Assembly (NCBI GenBank): GCA_024734555.1
Contig: JANPWX010000009.1
Coordinates: 2,547,728 to 2,611,727 of the forward strand
From: Trochalopteron elliotii
Lineage: Eukaryota > Chordata > Aves > Passeriformes > Leiothrichidae
Direction of reading: 5' to 3'
DNA length: 64,000 nt
Shown: positions 36,756 through 48,600 of the stretch, in pieces
Numbering within the stretch: the stretch's first letter is position 1
How the letters are laid out: the number at the start of each line of letters is the position of its first letter
Notes under the pieces: model-generated
The model's database searches: none
What the model was told of the DNA's origin: nothing
The model's input: only the letters and a program-made list of their open reading frames with translations
Program-made: the position numbers and the translations under genes

Positions 36756-39584
36756 GGCCGTTCTGCTCATTAGCTCTGTTAACGTGTGTATGCCTGCCCA
36801 CAGATAGAGCCAAGCAAAAGATTGCGTTAAGACTTAACGTTTGCAAAGGGATTACGGTTATTTTGATGTTTCTTAACAGGGATATGTAAAATATTCTCAA
36901 AGTCACAAACCTTTTCATGGTTGAAACACTTCTGATTAGTCCCAGACACAAGCAGCCTGGGCTGCAGAGGCGCAGAGCAGCTGCAGTTCCCACCAACCAC
37001 CCTGGGGACAATGTGGAGCCAGCACCTGTGAGGAGCCTGGCTTATCAGGACAAATTCTAGAAATGATTGAAACAGGTCCCTGCCCAGACAAAACTATACC
37101 ACTCACTATCTTTTCCCCCCAAATCTTGCAGAATTTCCCTCCTACAAATAACAGCAGCAGTATATTTGAACTCAACTTGCAATATTCATGCTGAGGGATC
37201 CTTCCAAGTGGGAGTAGGATTATGTATCCCTTGGATACCCCCTGTGGGTATGACTCACGTCCATGTTTCCTGTCTTTCTGGCATGAATTAGCAAAATTAT
37301 GCTGAATGTGGAGGCACAGGCAAGAAGGTTAATCTGAACAAATCTGTGTTACAGCTGAGGTGGAACCAAAACTCAAGGAGCTCACCGCAGTCAAGTTGAA
37401 GCAACTGGTAATCTTCACCCTAAAATTCTGGAGGAACTGACACAACTATTCGAAAGGCCTGAAGCTATGATTTTTAATGAATCTATCAAGCCAGGATAAT
37501 ATAGACTGATTAGGGAACAGTAAGTGAAGAGGGAAAAAACATACTGATCCAGGCAATGACAGTCCCATCCATTTTCTCGGGATATGTCTATTAAAAAACA
37601 GATAAAAGGGTACTTCAGTGTTAAGTGACAGTACAAAAACATCAAGACAAAGTATAAATGCAGAGAAAGAAATTTTTTCAATTGGAAAAAATGTCACAAA
37701 ACAAAATGCAATCTTCATTACCACTTCTGGTAAAATAGATGCACAGTGAATGGTTCAGTAATAAAACCACAACAGCTTCTGACAGTGTGTGGTGGTACAC
37801 AGCTCCATTAAGTGGAGCTACTGTACCTAGATATTCCAACCACGCAGACACACAGTGTTGCTGTTTCAGAAAGCTGGAGGGAAAAAAAGAAAAGAGCTAT
37901 TTCTGACTCGTCTATTGCTTCTTCTGCTACATTGTGCGATGGGGCAAGAGGCACAGCTTGCATATTCACCTGCCATGATAAATTACATCAATTTCAGTCC
38001 CTCAAGACAGAGCTACTGGTGCAGAGAGCCACTAAACACTACCAGTTGCTTTATGCTACAGACATCAGACAGTTAAAAGCACACTGTGCAAGTGAAACAT
38101 AACCCTGTATCCTGGGACACAAATGTGACACAGGCTGGACACAAATGTGAGAGGGAAGGTGGGATACTTCCTTCACTCATACATTGTAAAGATGTTCTCA
38201 TCGGGCTACATCCTTTGCTAAGACTTTGTACTCTATTAGAATAAGCCTGGAGACTGCCATTGGCATGTCTAACCCTGTCAGCTTTTCCATCTCCAGCAAT
38301 GGTCTGTACCAGCTGCTCTAAAAGAGAACAAAAAAAAGCCTACAGCCAGCAGCTATTCAATAACAGGGCCTTAGGGGAAGTTTCTTCCCAAGCCTCATTA
38401 AGTGTTGGCTTCATTCTCAAATTCCTTTTAAACTTCTCAGATTCTATTCTGGCCACTTTGTCTGGTGTCTGCACTGTGGACTGGGCTTTCCAGAGAGGAT
38501 TTTCCTTGGCTGGCGCCAGCAACTTCTGAGCCCACACTCACAGCTGGCTCCAGAAGTGAGCAGAGGCTGTGCACCTCTTTTGATCCAAGTGACTGGTGGG
38601 GACAGTCACCACAATGCAGATCACAGCTGCCCTACTGGAATGCAAGTGGAAGAAGATCCCCCATACCTGGTTCCCATTGATCTGCATTTTTCTCTTTTTT
38701 TGGGGGGATGAGATTTCTTCTTGGAGTTTGGCGAGCAGGGAGGGGAGCACTTTAAATCCCTTCTCAGACTCTACCTAAAGGACTCTGTTGTGCAGCAAAA
38801 GAGAGTGTGTGCATGTCTCCAAGTTCCAGTTGACAATGCAGTTCACAGCAGGGTGCACCTGGGCATTCAGAAGGCAGAAACAGCACTCATGTATAGGGAG
38901 AACCATAAATTGTTAGTGAATTAAGGCCCTAAGGGTTGTTTAAATATTGCAGTAATCATCTTGTCAGGCAAAGTCCCGTATTCTGCTAAGATTAATCTGA
39001 CATTCATCAGCAAAGGCACAATAGAAGATTATTTAATTTGGATCACACTGGACTGGAAAACTGGCAGAAGGACAGAAATTACCCAAATTGGAAACAATCT
39101 GCAGAGAGTGTGCCAGACAAGAAAAGCAAGCAGAGAGCAAGAAAGTGGGTATCTGTTTATTGAACACAGATACATTAATTGCAATGTATACATACATACA
39201 TAACCTTAATGTAAATGCTTGCACACAAACATAAAGGACTATGGAAATTTCAAGAGCATACAGTATTGGTCTAACTTTATTTTGGTAATAACTCCCTGGG
39301 ATTCTGCTTTAGACTTAAATGAGAGTAGATTGGGACTACTGACAATAGCTTTTGAAACATCTCTCCAGTATCACTTCTGCCCACTTTTTCAATTCCTCCC
39401 TCATATTATCGAAAAAGGAAGCAACCTCAAATATTTCATTTATATCCTGGAGTAAACACTGGCCTTTATGTGACTTACTTTCAGGCCAGAAGTGCTCTCT
39501 TCATAGATCATATATTTTAATTATTGAACAGTTTAGTGGTTCAAGAAAGATATCTCCTCTTTTTAAAGTCCTTTTTAAAACTGC
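36756..39584. other. Unique sequence, no gene recognised
   Basis: Short open frames in several phases, with none supported. There is a slightly GC-richer patch at about 38480-38680. No LTR or LINE boundary was identified before the CR1 copy that begins near 39585. Confidence 0.5.
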
Positions 39585-40710
39585 ATCAGTGGGCAAGGGA
39601 AGGACTACACATGCCATTTATCTGGACTTCTGTAAAGCCTCTGACACAATCTTCCCCCCAACATCTTTATCTCTAAATTGGAGGGAGAGAGATTCCATGG
39701 GTGGACTGTTGGATGGATAAGAAACAGGCTGGATGATCACACCCAGTGGATAGTGGTCAATGGCTCAGATTTCCAATGAACATCAGTGAAAAGTGGTGTC
39801 CCTCAGAGGTCCATATTGAGACGAGAATTATTTAATATCTTCAGTAATGACAAAGATAAGGGATCAAGTGCACCCTCAGCAAATTTGCAGATTATGCCAA
39901 ATTCAGTGTGTGGTCAACACAGCAGAAAGACAGGATGCCAAGTCCCAGTAGAGGGACATGAACCAGCTGGAGAAATGGGAATCTCATGAGGTTTAACAAG
40001 ACTAAGTCCAAGGTGCTATACCAGGTTAGGACAACCCCTGGCATCAAAACAGGCTGGGGGTGGTGCTGGTGGGTGAGAGGCTGGACATGAGCCAGCCCCA
40101 TGCATTTGGATCCCTGAAATCCAGCTGGATTGCTGGATTTGCTGCACCAAAAGAAGTGCGGGCAACAGGTCTTCTCTTTTCCAGTCTTGTGAGACCCCAT
40201 CTAAAGTACTGCATCCAGCTCTGGAATCCCTAGCATGAGAAGGGCATGGACCTGCTTGATGGAATACAGAGGAGAGACACCAAGATGCTTAGAGGGATGG
40301 AACTATTCTCCTGTGAAGGAAGGCTGAGAGAATTGGGGTTCAGCCTGGAGAAGAGAAATCTTAGGGTTACCCAATTATGGCCTTTCAGTACCTGAAGGAA
40401 AAAGATAGAAACTTTTTACAAGAGCATCTAGTAACAGAACAAGGGGGTATATCTTCAAACTGAGTAGGTTTAGATTAGATATTAGGAAAGAATACTCTAC
40501 TGAGAGGATGGTAAAGCACTAGAACAGGCTGCCCAGAGAAGCTGTGGGGCCAACCCTGAAAGTCTTTAAGACCATGCTGAATGGGGCTCTGAGCAACCTG
40601 GGCTAGTGGGAAGTGTCCCTGCCCATGCCACCGAAATTGTAACTAGATGATTTTTACAGTCCCTTCCAAAACAAGCATTCTGTGATTCTGCGATATGATT
40701 TTATGATTCT
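39585..40710 (+). mobile_element. CR1 LINE fragment with reverse transcriptase remnants
   Basis: About 1.1 kb of CR1 on the plus strand, from within the ORF2 reverse transcriptase domain to the 3' tail. The RT motif A region is visible as [14 protein letters not shown] (about 39613-39654), motif B as SGVPQRSILRRELFNIF (about 39790-39840), and the catalytic FADD box as KFADYAK (39881-39901), where the second catalytic Asp has become Tyr. The ORF2 text then continues in shifted frames (around 40140-40390) to a 3' tail ending ATTCTGTGATTCTGCGATATG. It is an inactive, 5'-truncated copy, the longest in the window. Confidence 0.9.
39610..39989 (+). pseudogene. Decayed CR1 ORF2 reverse transcriptase fragment
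   Basis: Two open frames (39352-39720 and 39786-39989) carry parts of the CR1 reverse transcriptase palm: motif A (LDFCKASDT) and motif B (GVPQRSILRRELFNIF). The catalytic FADD sequence follows in a shifted frame and reads FADY. Frameshifts separate the motifs, so no enzyme can be made. The portion of the first frame before about 39585 is unique flanking DNA, not CR1. Confidence 0.8.
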
Positions 40711-41027
40711 TTTGGCAAGTTCACTTATAAATGCTCCCTCCAGCTTTCCTAACCATTGCAGAGTTTTTCCATATTGCTGTAGTCTTCCTATATGTTCACG
40801 TGATGATAAATTTCATAACAGCTGCATATACATTATTGGCTTTCAACCCAGGGAAAATAAAAAATAAAAACACATTCCCCTGGATCATTGCCATTTTTTA
40901 CCAAATAAGTGACTGAGCTTATTAAACTTGTCAAACAGCAAATACAAAGAAAATGATGGTTTATCTTACTGATTATTCAGCCACTGCACACTGGTGTGGG
41001 TAAGCGCATGACTGAAACATTTATTCC
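40711..41027. other. Short unique interval between CR1 and LTR-like element
   Basis: AT-rich sequence with no identifiable feature. Confidence 0.5.
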
Positions 41028-41118
41028 TGTTAACAAGATGTCTCTACTTTGCTTTCCTTTCTTCCTTTAGCATTACTGTTATAAATGATTAATAGCCAAT
41101 CGGATAGAAAGAATAAAT

Positions 41119-41124
41119 TTTATT
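41119..41124 (-). promoter_or_regulatory. AATAAA polyadenylation signal of LTR-like element
   Basis: AATAAA on the minus strand within the CpG-rich element, about 130 bp downstream of a TATAAG box. A plus-strand AATAAA lies next to it at 41112-41117, so orientation is inferred from the TATA box spacing. Confidence 0.4.
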
Positions 41125-41251
41125 TTTCCATTTTAAATCTATCTGGGACAGCCACGGGAAACAACATTCCAATGTTGGGTGAAACAGACGACCGACAGCA
41201 GGGCTGCTATCTCGCACTGTTCCATGATTTACTGGTGGTTGAGTCCGAGTT

Positions 41252-41257
41252 CTTATA
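41252..41257 (-). promoter_or_regulatory. TATA-like box of LTR-like element
   Basis: TATAAG on the minus strand in the context CAGTATAAGAACTCGG, correctly placed upstream of the polyadenylation signal for an LTR. A second TATA-like sequence (TATAAAAAG, minus strand, about 41622-41630) lies nearer the 5' end. Confidence 0.35.
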
Positions 41258-41449
41258 CTGTATTTTGTGCCTCCTGGCAGCAGAGGTATTGTGTTTTTTT
41301 CAAATTCAAGCCCAGTCTTTCACTTGATGATGAACCCTGAACAGATTTCCCGGTGCTGGGCCGCGTCTGAAAGGATTTTTCCGGAAATCTTCTTTTGGGA
41401 TGATGATGTCGTCAAATTCAGGGTCCACCCTCGAAATGGGTATCGATGT

Positions 41450-41482
41450 GTTGATGGTGGGTTGATGGTGGGTTGATGGTCC
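41450..41482. repeat. 11-bp tandem triplicate (GTTGATGGTGG) in the LTR-like element
   Basis: Three consecutive 11-bp units, the last ending CC rather than GG. Short tandem repeats in U3 are common in retroviral LTRs. Confidence 0.9.
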
Positions 41483-41747
41483 GGGTGCCCAAGATCTGAT
41501 TAGCTCAAGGAGCTACATCCTGGGAAGTCACCCTCCTTTTTGGTGTAAATCGAGATGTTAGATTGTATACAAAGCATGTCTCGGCATTTGGTGAACGCCC
41601 GTCCCATTCTGGGAATCAGGGTTACTTTTTATACTTACAGGGTTATAGAAAATATACATTCTATCATCTACTATGTTTTAATTGCACGAATTTATAGTTA
41701 CATCTATTACAATTACCACGGAACACAATGTCCCCCCGCCACATTCC

Positions 41748-44309
41748 CCATCTCCCAAAAAAAAGTAGAGTTCTTTAGAGAGGAAAACTTTTAAACAAAA
41801 TATAAAATATTAATTGTTACCCAGTCAAATGGGCATATAATCAAAGGGTTTCAAATTCCCTAACAGTTATCTGGTGTATTTGTAGGCTAGCAAACAGTGA
41901 GGATAATTTAGAGCTTTGAACATCAGGGCTGAATATAATCAATGTGAATCAGATTCACATTACCAAATTGAAGATATTTCATATGTACATTATGTCAGAT
42001 CATGAATCAGATTTGTGTAAACTAAAACTTGGAATACACAACCACCTTCAAAATATTCAACCACAGCTACACCAGTATATGATTATGTTACATATCAAAC
42101 AGCCATACAGTGCAGCAAAGTATCAAATTGAGAGACCTTTGCTGCTTTCAGGACATCTACAGAGCCACGTTTATACAGCACATTACTGCCAATTCATCTA
42201 TACCCATCTGAGTAAATCAGTTGGCAGAGAGGGGCAGATTACCACTAATGGCTCTATTATGGAAAGAAGCTGCAACCATTAGCTATTTTACATATGGACA
42301 AAAGAGAATTTAATTGATGGCCCATCGCCCAGCAGGCAGAGAGAAATGATGATTTTCACCTTAATGCCAGGCATTAAAAATTCACAGGGCTGTGGAAGAA
42401 AGAGATGTTCATCTACTCTCACCCTGCTTATGGGTCATTTTAAGTATAACTTGAGAAAAGCAGCACAAGGGGAGTTGTTCTGCTTTGAGGAAGCTTGAGT
42501 CATCTGGGAAAAAATTCACACATTGTAGTATTCCAATGTTAAGGTGTTAAAAAGCCAATACAAGGGTCCTCTTATTTTTCTTAGCTACAATTTTAGCGTT
42601 ACCAAGTAGTACTCAAGCATTCAGCAAAAAAACATTTTCTGGGTGTTTATATTAGCAAATGAAGGAAAGAAGAAGGATTTTTGGAGCCATAGCACATAAT
42701 ACTAATCATACAATTTATTTTCACATACTTGAATATGTGTATACTCATGTATTTATACATAATATTTACTTAATTTAGCATATATAGTAGGCTTGTCTGT
42801 ATTTGTATGTCTTCAGATTTTCATTTACCCAAATGCAAAAAGCCATTTCACTGTAGTGTTTCATCTAGTATCTACATTATTATGGTAGGTCCAGCCTTAC
42901 CTTCCGTGTTCAACTCAGAAGCTTTTTCTTATGCCTCTCCTCCCAGAAGACCCCTACAGACCTTGCTGTCTTCAGGATGTCTGTGTTTCTCACTTCATAT
43001 CCTACAAAATGGTGAAGGTTGAAGTTGCCGGGGACTCCAAACAGGAGAAGCATTAACCCTGGGGTAAGTCACAGATTTTGTTGCTGAGGCACCTCTCCCA
43101 TTTCCTGCCTTCCTGTAGAGGTAAAGGCTGCTGGGTCTGCAGTAATTTCTAAGATGTTCTAAGATAAGCTCCACCCTCCCATGCAAAGTCACTGCAGGTT
43201 ATTAGTAAACTTTCAGATGGTTATGTTTGTGACTAAACAGCACAATGATGTAGTAAACTATATGCTCTTCAGGGTATAGACTATCCAAAGGGAAAACAGA
43301 GCTGATGAGCTGGAGAAAGGGTCAAATATACAAGTTATGTGGCCAGTGGCAAAATTTTTCTACAACCCCAATTGATGTAACAGGATGAAGTTAATCTGTC
43401 ATGTCTGTAATTTGTATTTTATATGAGCAGTGTGAGAATTGTAAGAATATATGAGCCTTGTCTCTTTTATGCTTTGTTAGCTAGAGTCAGGCTGAAAATC
43501 TCTAGCCAGGTTGGTCTGCACACAAAACCTGACTTGTCAGGCTAGAACAAAGAGTAGACAGCTTTTTGTATTGGAGACACTGGATAGAAATAAGATCACA
43601 CTACTTACTGTTGTAAAATTGGACAAGGTAAATAGGGAAGGGAAAGTGTCTGTACGCAATGCTAGATGCAATACTGGATGGATTTTTTACAATATGCATA
43701 TGAAAAAGTAGGTTGGTAAGCCAATCACAGAAATTTCAGAAGGAATATCCCATGGTCATTGCAGAAAAGTGAGGGGAAATGGTGAGGTGGGGAAAAGCAG
43801 GCTGATGATGGACTATTCCAATTTGTTTCTCTTTTCCAATATTTTGTCAGTGTTCAGGAAACAGAAGTTACCTTCCTTAGTCCAGATTTCATTGCTTTAA
43901 TCCATAGCACTGGAAGACAGAAAATAGGCAACAGTGGCTGTCGGACAACTTTGTTCCCATCTCTTCCAAGAATCCAGAACATTCTCTAGCCCTGTATAGG
44001 CTGTAATGGTAATCTAGCATGGGTCTGTGACAAAAGCAGTGGTTGAGGCCTTGCTGGGAAGCTTGAGGGGGCTTCAGTCCCATCCACACTCCTCTCCTAC
44101 TAACTGTTAGCAAACAGATCCTCTGGGGACAGTTTTATAGGATGGTTGTGTGAGATCTCTTGCTGTGAACCTCCAGTGGCAGAAACCAGAGCTTTCTCAC
44201 TTTCTTTAGTCACTCTGGTCCTTTTTCAGTAAGAAAAGATATGGCAGTGTCCTGAGCTGCTTTACTGGCTAGCTTGCTCTCCCCCCAGCATATATGAAAG
44301 ATCTGGTGG
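41748..44309. other. AT-rich unique sequence, candidate conserved non-coding stretch
   Basis: No gene recognised. CpG is nearly absent. The interval 42200-42480 (around TTGATGGCCCATCGCCC and CACCTTAATGCCAGGC) has the balanced, word-rich texture of a conserved non-coding element. A palindrome at 41941-41961 is listed separately. Confidence 0.4.
41941..41961. repeat. Palindrome, 10-bp arms with 1-nt centre
   Basis: AATGTGAATC, A, GATTCACATT is a perfect inverted repeat. It may be chance or a dimeric protein-binding site; the arms do not match a steroid receptor half-site. Confidence 0.85.
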
Positions 44310-44600
44310 GTCTGAACCTTAGGCTGAAGCGTGGTTGATGGCGTGGAAGAAAGAGTGGACTCTCACGTGGTTCTCACGAGGCTTTATTATGCCCTCCGAG
44401 CTGCCCACGAGCAAGAGCAAGCTCTGGCCCTCTGTCATCACCGTAAGTATCCCGGGGGCGTACACTGAGCAGAGGGAACCTAGAACCAATTCAGGAGTGG
44501 GGGGTGTGACCCAGAACAGGGATACAATGAAGAAAGATGGGGACTTAAGGACTCTGTCAAATCAGCCAGCATCTTCACTAGAATCTTCCTAATTTTTACA
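44310..44600 (-). mobile_element. CpG-rich block, possible LTR fragment (R-U5-like)
   Basis: The interval is rich in CpG compared with its flanks. Read on the minus strand, an AATAAA (44383-44388) is followed by a GCCTCGTGAGAACCACGTG... stretch, which resembles the R-U5 junction of a retroviral LTR. Read on the plus strand, the same block holds an 85-codon open frame (44335-44592) and a strong donor-like CC|GTAAGT at 44442/44443, so an exon is an alternative. Neither TG...CA termini nor a target duplication could be placed. Confidence 0.3.
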
Positions 44601-44873
44601 AGGTGATTGACAAGGTCCATTACCAGGGAAGGACCGCAGGGTTTTGGAGATGGGGGTGTAGGAACAAACCACTATAAACAAATAACAAAAACATACAGAA
44701 TTATTGGAATTCCCAAAATGTACACTGCCACAAAAAGATTTAGACCAAAGTGAAGATTTCACCTCAGAAATAAGAAAAACTGGACCTATCCCTTTCAGGT
44801 AGGCAGCTATTGCTATCCAAAACCACACACAGTAAAGACTCAGATGGTGGGTGAGGGAACTATTGCCTCTGTC

Positions 44874-44898
44874 AGAAACCTGCCTCTGTCAGGTTTCT
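44874..44898. repeat. 9-bp inverted repeat overlapping a 17-bp direct repeat
   Basis: AGAAACCTG (44874-44882) and CAGGTTTCT (44890-44898) form a perfect inverted repeat with a 7-nt loop. TGCCTCTGTCAG also occurs twice, 17 bp apart, over the same spot. It is a small rearranged patch of unknown meaning. Confidence 0.8.
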
Positions 44899-45607
44899 CC
44901 ACCAAAGTTCATATGCACATTCCCACACAGCTGTAATAATTGAGTAGATACTTTCATAACAGGAACTAACAACTATCAGTCATTTACACTTTCTGATAAG
45001 GAGGGGTGCATCCACACTGCATCCAGCAAAAATTAAATAGAGTTTGAAGTGTGGAGTTGGTTCTTTTCTAAAGGCACACGTGAGAAGGGAAACTGTGTAT
45101 TCATTTTAAAAACACTGACGTCTCTAGAGATTTTTGACACGTCAGCATCGGAAACAGGAAGGCTGGAGAGAACAGCCAGCAGTAACAAGGAGCAGTAACC
45201 ATGTGGCCTTCTCCTTCCACTCTTCCTTTCTTCCCCTAAATGAGACATCTGATCAAAGGCTCTTGCAGAATTGCTAATGAAGACTTATTTTTTTATTTCC
45301 ATTGAATCCAGCACCCAGGGGAGGAATAAATGGGCAAGAAGGGTAAATCTTCACTGGCAAAATGATGTAAGATCAGGAGTCTGCTGTGAGAGCAGGGCTG
45401 GGAAAGCACCTGCCACAAGTCAATATACCCTGATTATTTTCAACTATTTAGGTTTTGAATTTCAAGACTGATCTTTTGCATGTTTTATCAAGGCAGAGTT
45501 CCTTTCGGAGCAAGTAAAGGTAGCTAGGACTCATCCCTAAAATAATTGTAAAGAACAGGAAACTGAAAAACCTTTCAAGCTCCCTGGTCAAAGGAAGAAT
45601 ATTCTAC

Positions 45608-45639
45608 CAAAAAAAAAAAATATATATATATATATATAC
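45608..45639. repeat. Poly(A) followed by (TA)n microsatellite
   Basis: A run of A bases passes directly into alternating TA units. Confidence 0.9.
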
Positions 45640-48600
45640 TCCTACTGTAAATAAGACAGATGCAGTTTCACTTTCATGATTTTGCTTCTCTGTCTTTGGC
45701 CTTGGATGCTGTCATCAAGAAGAGTGGGTATAATCTGTGTTCTTCATAAAAAACTAAAGGACAATGATTTCCCTTATTATACTCAAGGTTGTGGTTCTCA
45801 GAACGAATAAAAATTGCACCTAATTTTCTACCTGATTAAGTGAAGGCTCACAAGAAGCTGCTCTGAAGTGGCTAAAATTATATTGTATATATTATATACA
45901 AATAAGAGGTACTAAGATCAGAATTTCTACATTCATGGAGAAAAAGGAACCTTTTTAGAGTATGTAAAATTACTAGAGTACTTATTCTGTGTTCATGTCC
46001 ATTTGTCTTTTTAATAAAAAAGGGCAGAGAAGTGGAATTTACTCTTTCTGGCTTTATATTAAGGTTATGCAGGTTAAACTGAAAAATGTTAATGCATTCC
46101 TACAGGCAGTTAATGGAGAGTTTGTACAACCATTTCTTGACACAAAATTATATTGTATCTCTCTCTTCAATACTTTAACTTGACTTTTAATGATATCAAC
46201 TGATTACATTTATCTATGTAGAATAGCTCAGTTACTTATTCCTCTGATTTAGCTGTTTATTTCAATGTACAAAAGGTACATTCTTATGATATTTTGTTCA
46301 AAATCAAATGAATTTTTCACCCTGTCTAAGTATTACAAGAGCTGCAAAGAAAAGTACTTAAAAAGATATCAGCATGAAGCCTGTTTAAGCAAATATTGGT
46401 TTTAGATTAAAATTTCATAAGTGTGTCCAGCACTGATTTATACAACATTGCATAATATGGTTTCAAACTGTCTATTACAGGTTTCTTTAAACTATATAGA
46501 CATAGCTAGTGATTAAAGGCTTTTTGTTCAAGTCCCCTGTTGGTTTAGAAAACGATGAGAAAAAAAGTATTCTCAAGAAACATTACATGATTAGTCTGAG
46601 AATGCAATTCCTGAAACAAAATTCATACCGAGTTTTTGTAGGTAGCAGCTCATGCAAAAATAGTCTTCTAGCAGTTGTGTGAGGAGTATTAAAGCTCCAG
46701 ACTCAACTAAGTCAACCAATATCTAATTAGGGAGTTGGGATGAAACTTTTATCCCTCACTGGCTCATTTCACGTGTTGCCCACTGCAGAGAAGATTTCCT
46801 GTCCTCTGGAAAGCTGTAACGTACTGGAGACACCAAGTCAGAGCCAATTGTTTCAGAGTGGACCAATAAAGCACAATTCTGCTTTGTCAATGATGCAAAA
46901 GACTCATCTCTGATTAACTTCTTGGGTCTTCTTCACTGAATAAAATGATACCAATTCTATGGTTTTGTTCCAAAAATGAATACAACCCTGGGGCTTCTGG
47001 AAAAAAAGCAAACATCCTGACTTTCAGTGAGCTCTGTGCAAGAAAACCTGCATGCTTAAGGGGAGCACACATCCTTAAACAATGAACACCTTTACAACTT
47101 CAGTGACTTGGCAAAAGGCAGAAGAGCTGAAGGGAAATTCAAGCTGCCACCACTATTTTTAGGTAATCCTGTTTAAGTATACCATCTGCACAAGAATATG
47201 TTGCTTCTGAAGCCACAGGTTCTTCCATCACTTCAGGCCACCTTTCTAAGGACACAGGGAACTCCTGAGAGGGCATGTTTGTCCCCTGCATCCCGACAGC
47301 TGACATCACCAGATCTCAAATATCTTCTACCAGGCTCCCAAGTTTGCCTGGATCTCAAAAAGTAAAAGCCTTTGTCTACAACATTATGTTAACTCAAGGG
47401 AAATTAAAAAGCACAACAATTTGTCAGGTATATTGAATTAATTTGTTAAAAATAAACAAGGTTAAAAAGGGAAAAGAGTGTTACTTCCAGCAAGGCAAGA
47501 GGAAGTTCCTGTTTACAGACTGTGAAAAACAGCTCACCAGAAAAGTGTGCAAGCAAGGAATCCAATCCTACAACACCCTTAGTATCATTCCCTTAGTCAC
47601 ACTGTCTCCTAGGACTTGCTGTGTAGTATTTCTTGCCTCAATACCCCCAGAGTTGGGAGTTTTGGGGCTTTTGAATGTAGAAGAAGGTTTTCATTTTCAT
47701 AGTTTCTTTGAAAATCTGTGCATTTCTCTAATCTGCATTTCTCTAACAATCAATGTGCTTCACTGCAGTGTACCTTGAACATCTGCTTTGCAACTGTGTG
47801 AATGTGAAATCCTTAAAGCCTCTCTAATATTGCTCCCTTTCATACAAAGAGAAGGTCTTGGAAGAGCCAATTCAGGTCTACTTTTTATCTTGAAAATCAA
47901 AAAAGCTGTAGTTTTCAGCTCACACTGTATTTTTTTTCTCAGTAGAGCTGTGGTTTCATTTGTTTTTTGGTTTTTGTTTTTTGGGGTTTTTTTTTACCTC
48001 AGTGTGAAGAAGATCCATCAGAGTTTAATTTTATTTTCTGTAAATCACACACAACACGTTAAAACTCATTGTTAAAGGTTAGTCACACCTAACTAGACTG
48101 AATGCCACAGCTAATATTTTCCTGCCTACTTGCTTTTTAAAGTGAAAAGATATGTGAAAAGCTGTAATGTTCTTTAAACATAGGTTATACAAAAATTGAG
48201 ACTGAGCTCTTTTAACAAAATAGGCATTTGTCCTACATCTTTAAGATAAAAGGGTCCCAAACAAATTGAGCAGAAGTAAGAGATAAAGAGGTCTTTACAT
48301 CCTCTCACAATATCTAAAGAACCCCTGACAATGTAGGCAGATTGTTTCCAACTCAAATGCTGATCAAAAAGAAACTACAGAACATATGCTTACAGGAATG
48401 AAGGATCAGTATTGACAGTGTTAGTGGGAAGCATATTAGCTACATACAAAAACCCCCTTGGGTTTTGGAACTTTACCACACCATTCTAATGCTACAGTCA
48501 TCAGGATTCATTCTCATTACAATTACATGTAGTCCAAAGCAAGAAGAAAAGTGAAATAATTCAGTATAACAAAGGCTTCCAGTCTGTAAGAAAAAAGACC

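Larger units (their letters stand above)
41077..41743 (-). mobile_element. Probable LTR of an endogenous retrovirus, CpG-rich, family not recognised
   Basis: The segment is full of CpG dinucleotides while both flanks have almost none, which marks it as a recent insertion. Read on the minus strand it starts TGTGGCGGGGGGACATTG and can end either at 41077 (...TTATAACA) or at 41028 (...TTGTTAACA), both giving TGT...ACA ends. A TATAAG box at 41252-41257 lies about 130 bp upstream of AATAAA at 41119-41124, the spacing expected of LTR promoter and polyadenylation signals. With the 41028 end, a weak 4-bp TTCC duplication flanks it (41024-41027, 41744-41747). No retroviral coding sequence is adjacent, so it looks like a solo LTR. 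I do not recognise the family. Confidence 0.55.

Noticed and set aside
41071..41963. CATTAC at 41071-41076 and 41958-41963 as a 6-bp target-site duplication of the LTR-like element
   Set aside because: The CpG-rich sequence ends at about 41743, and the extra 214 bp to the right looks like flanking DNA. A 6-bp match over this search space is readily chance.
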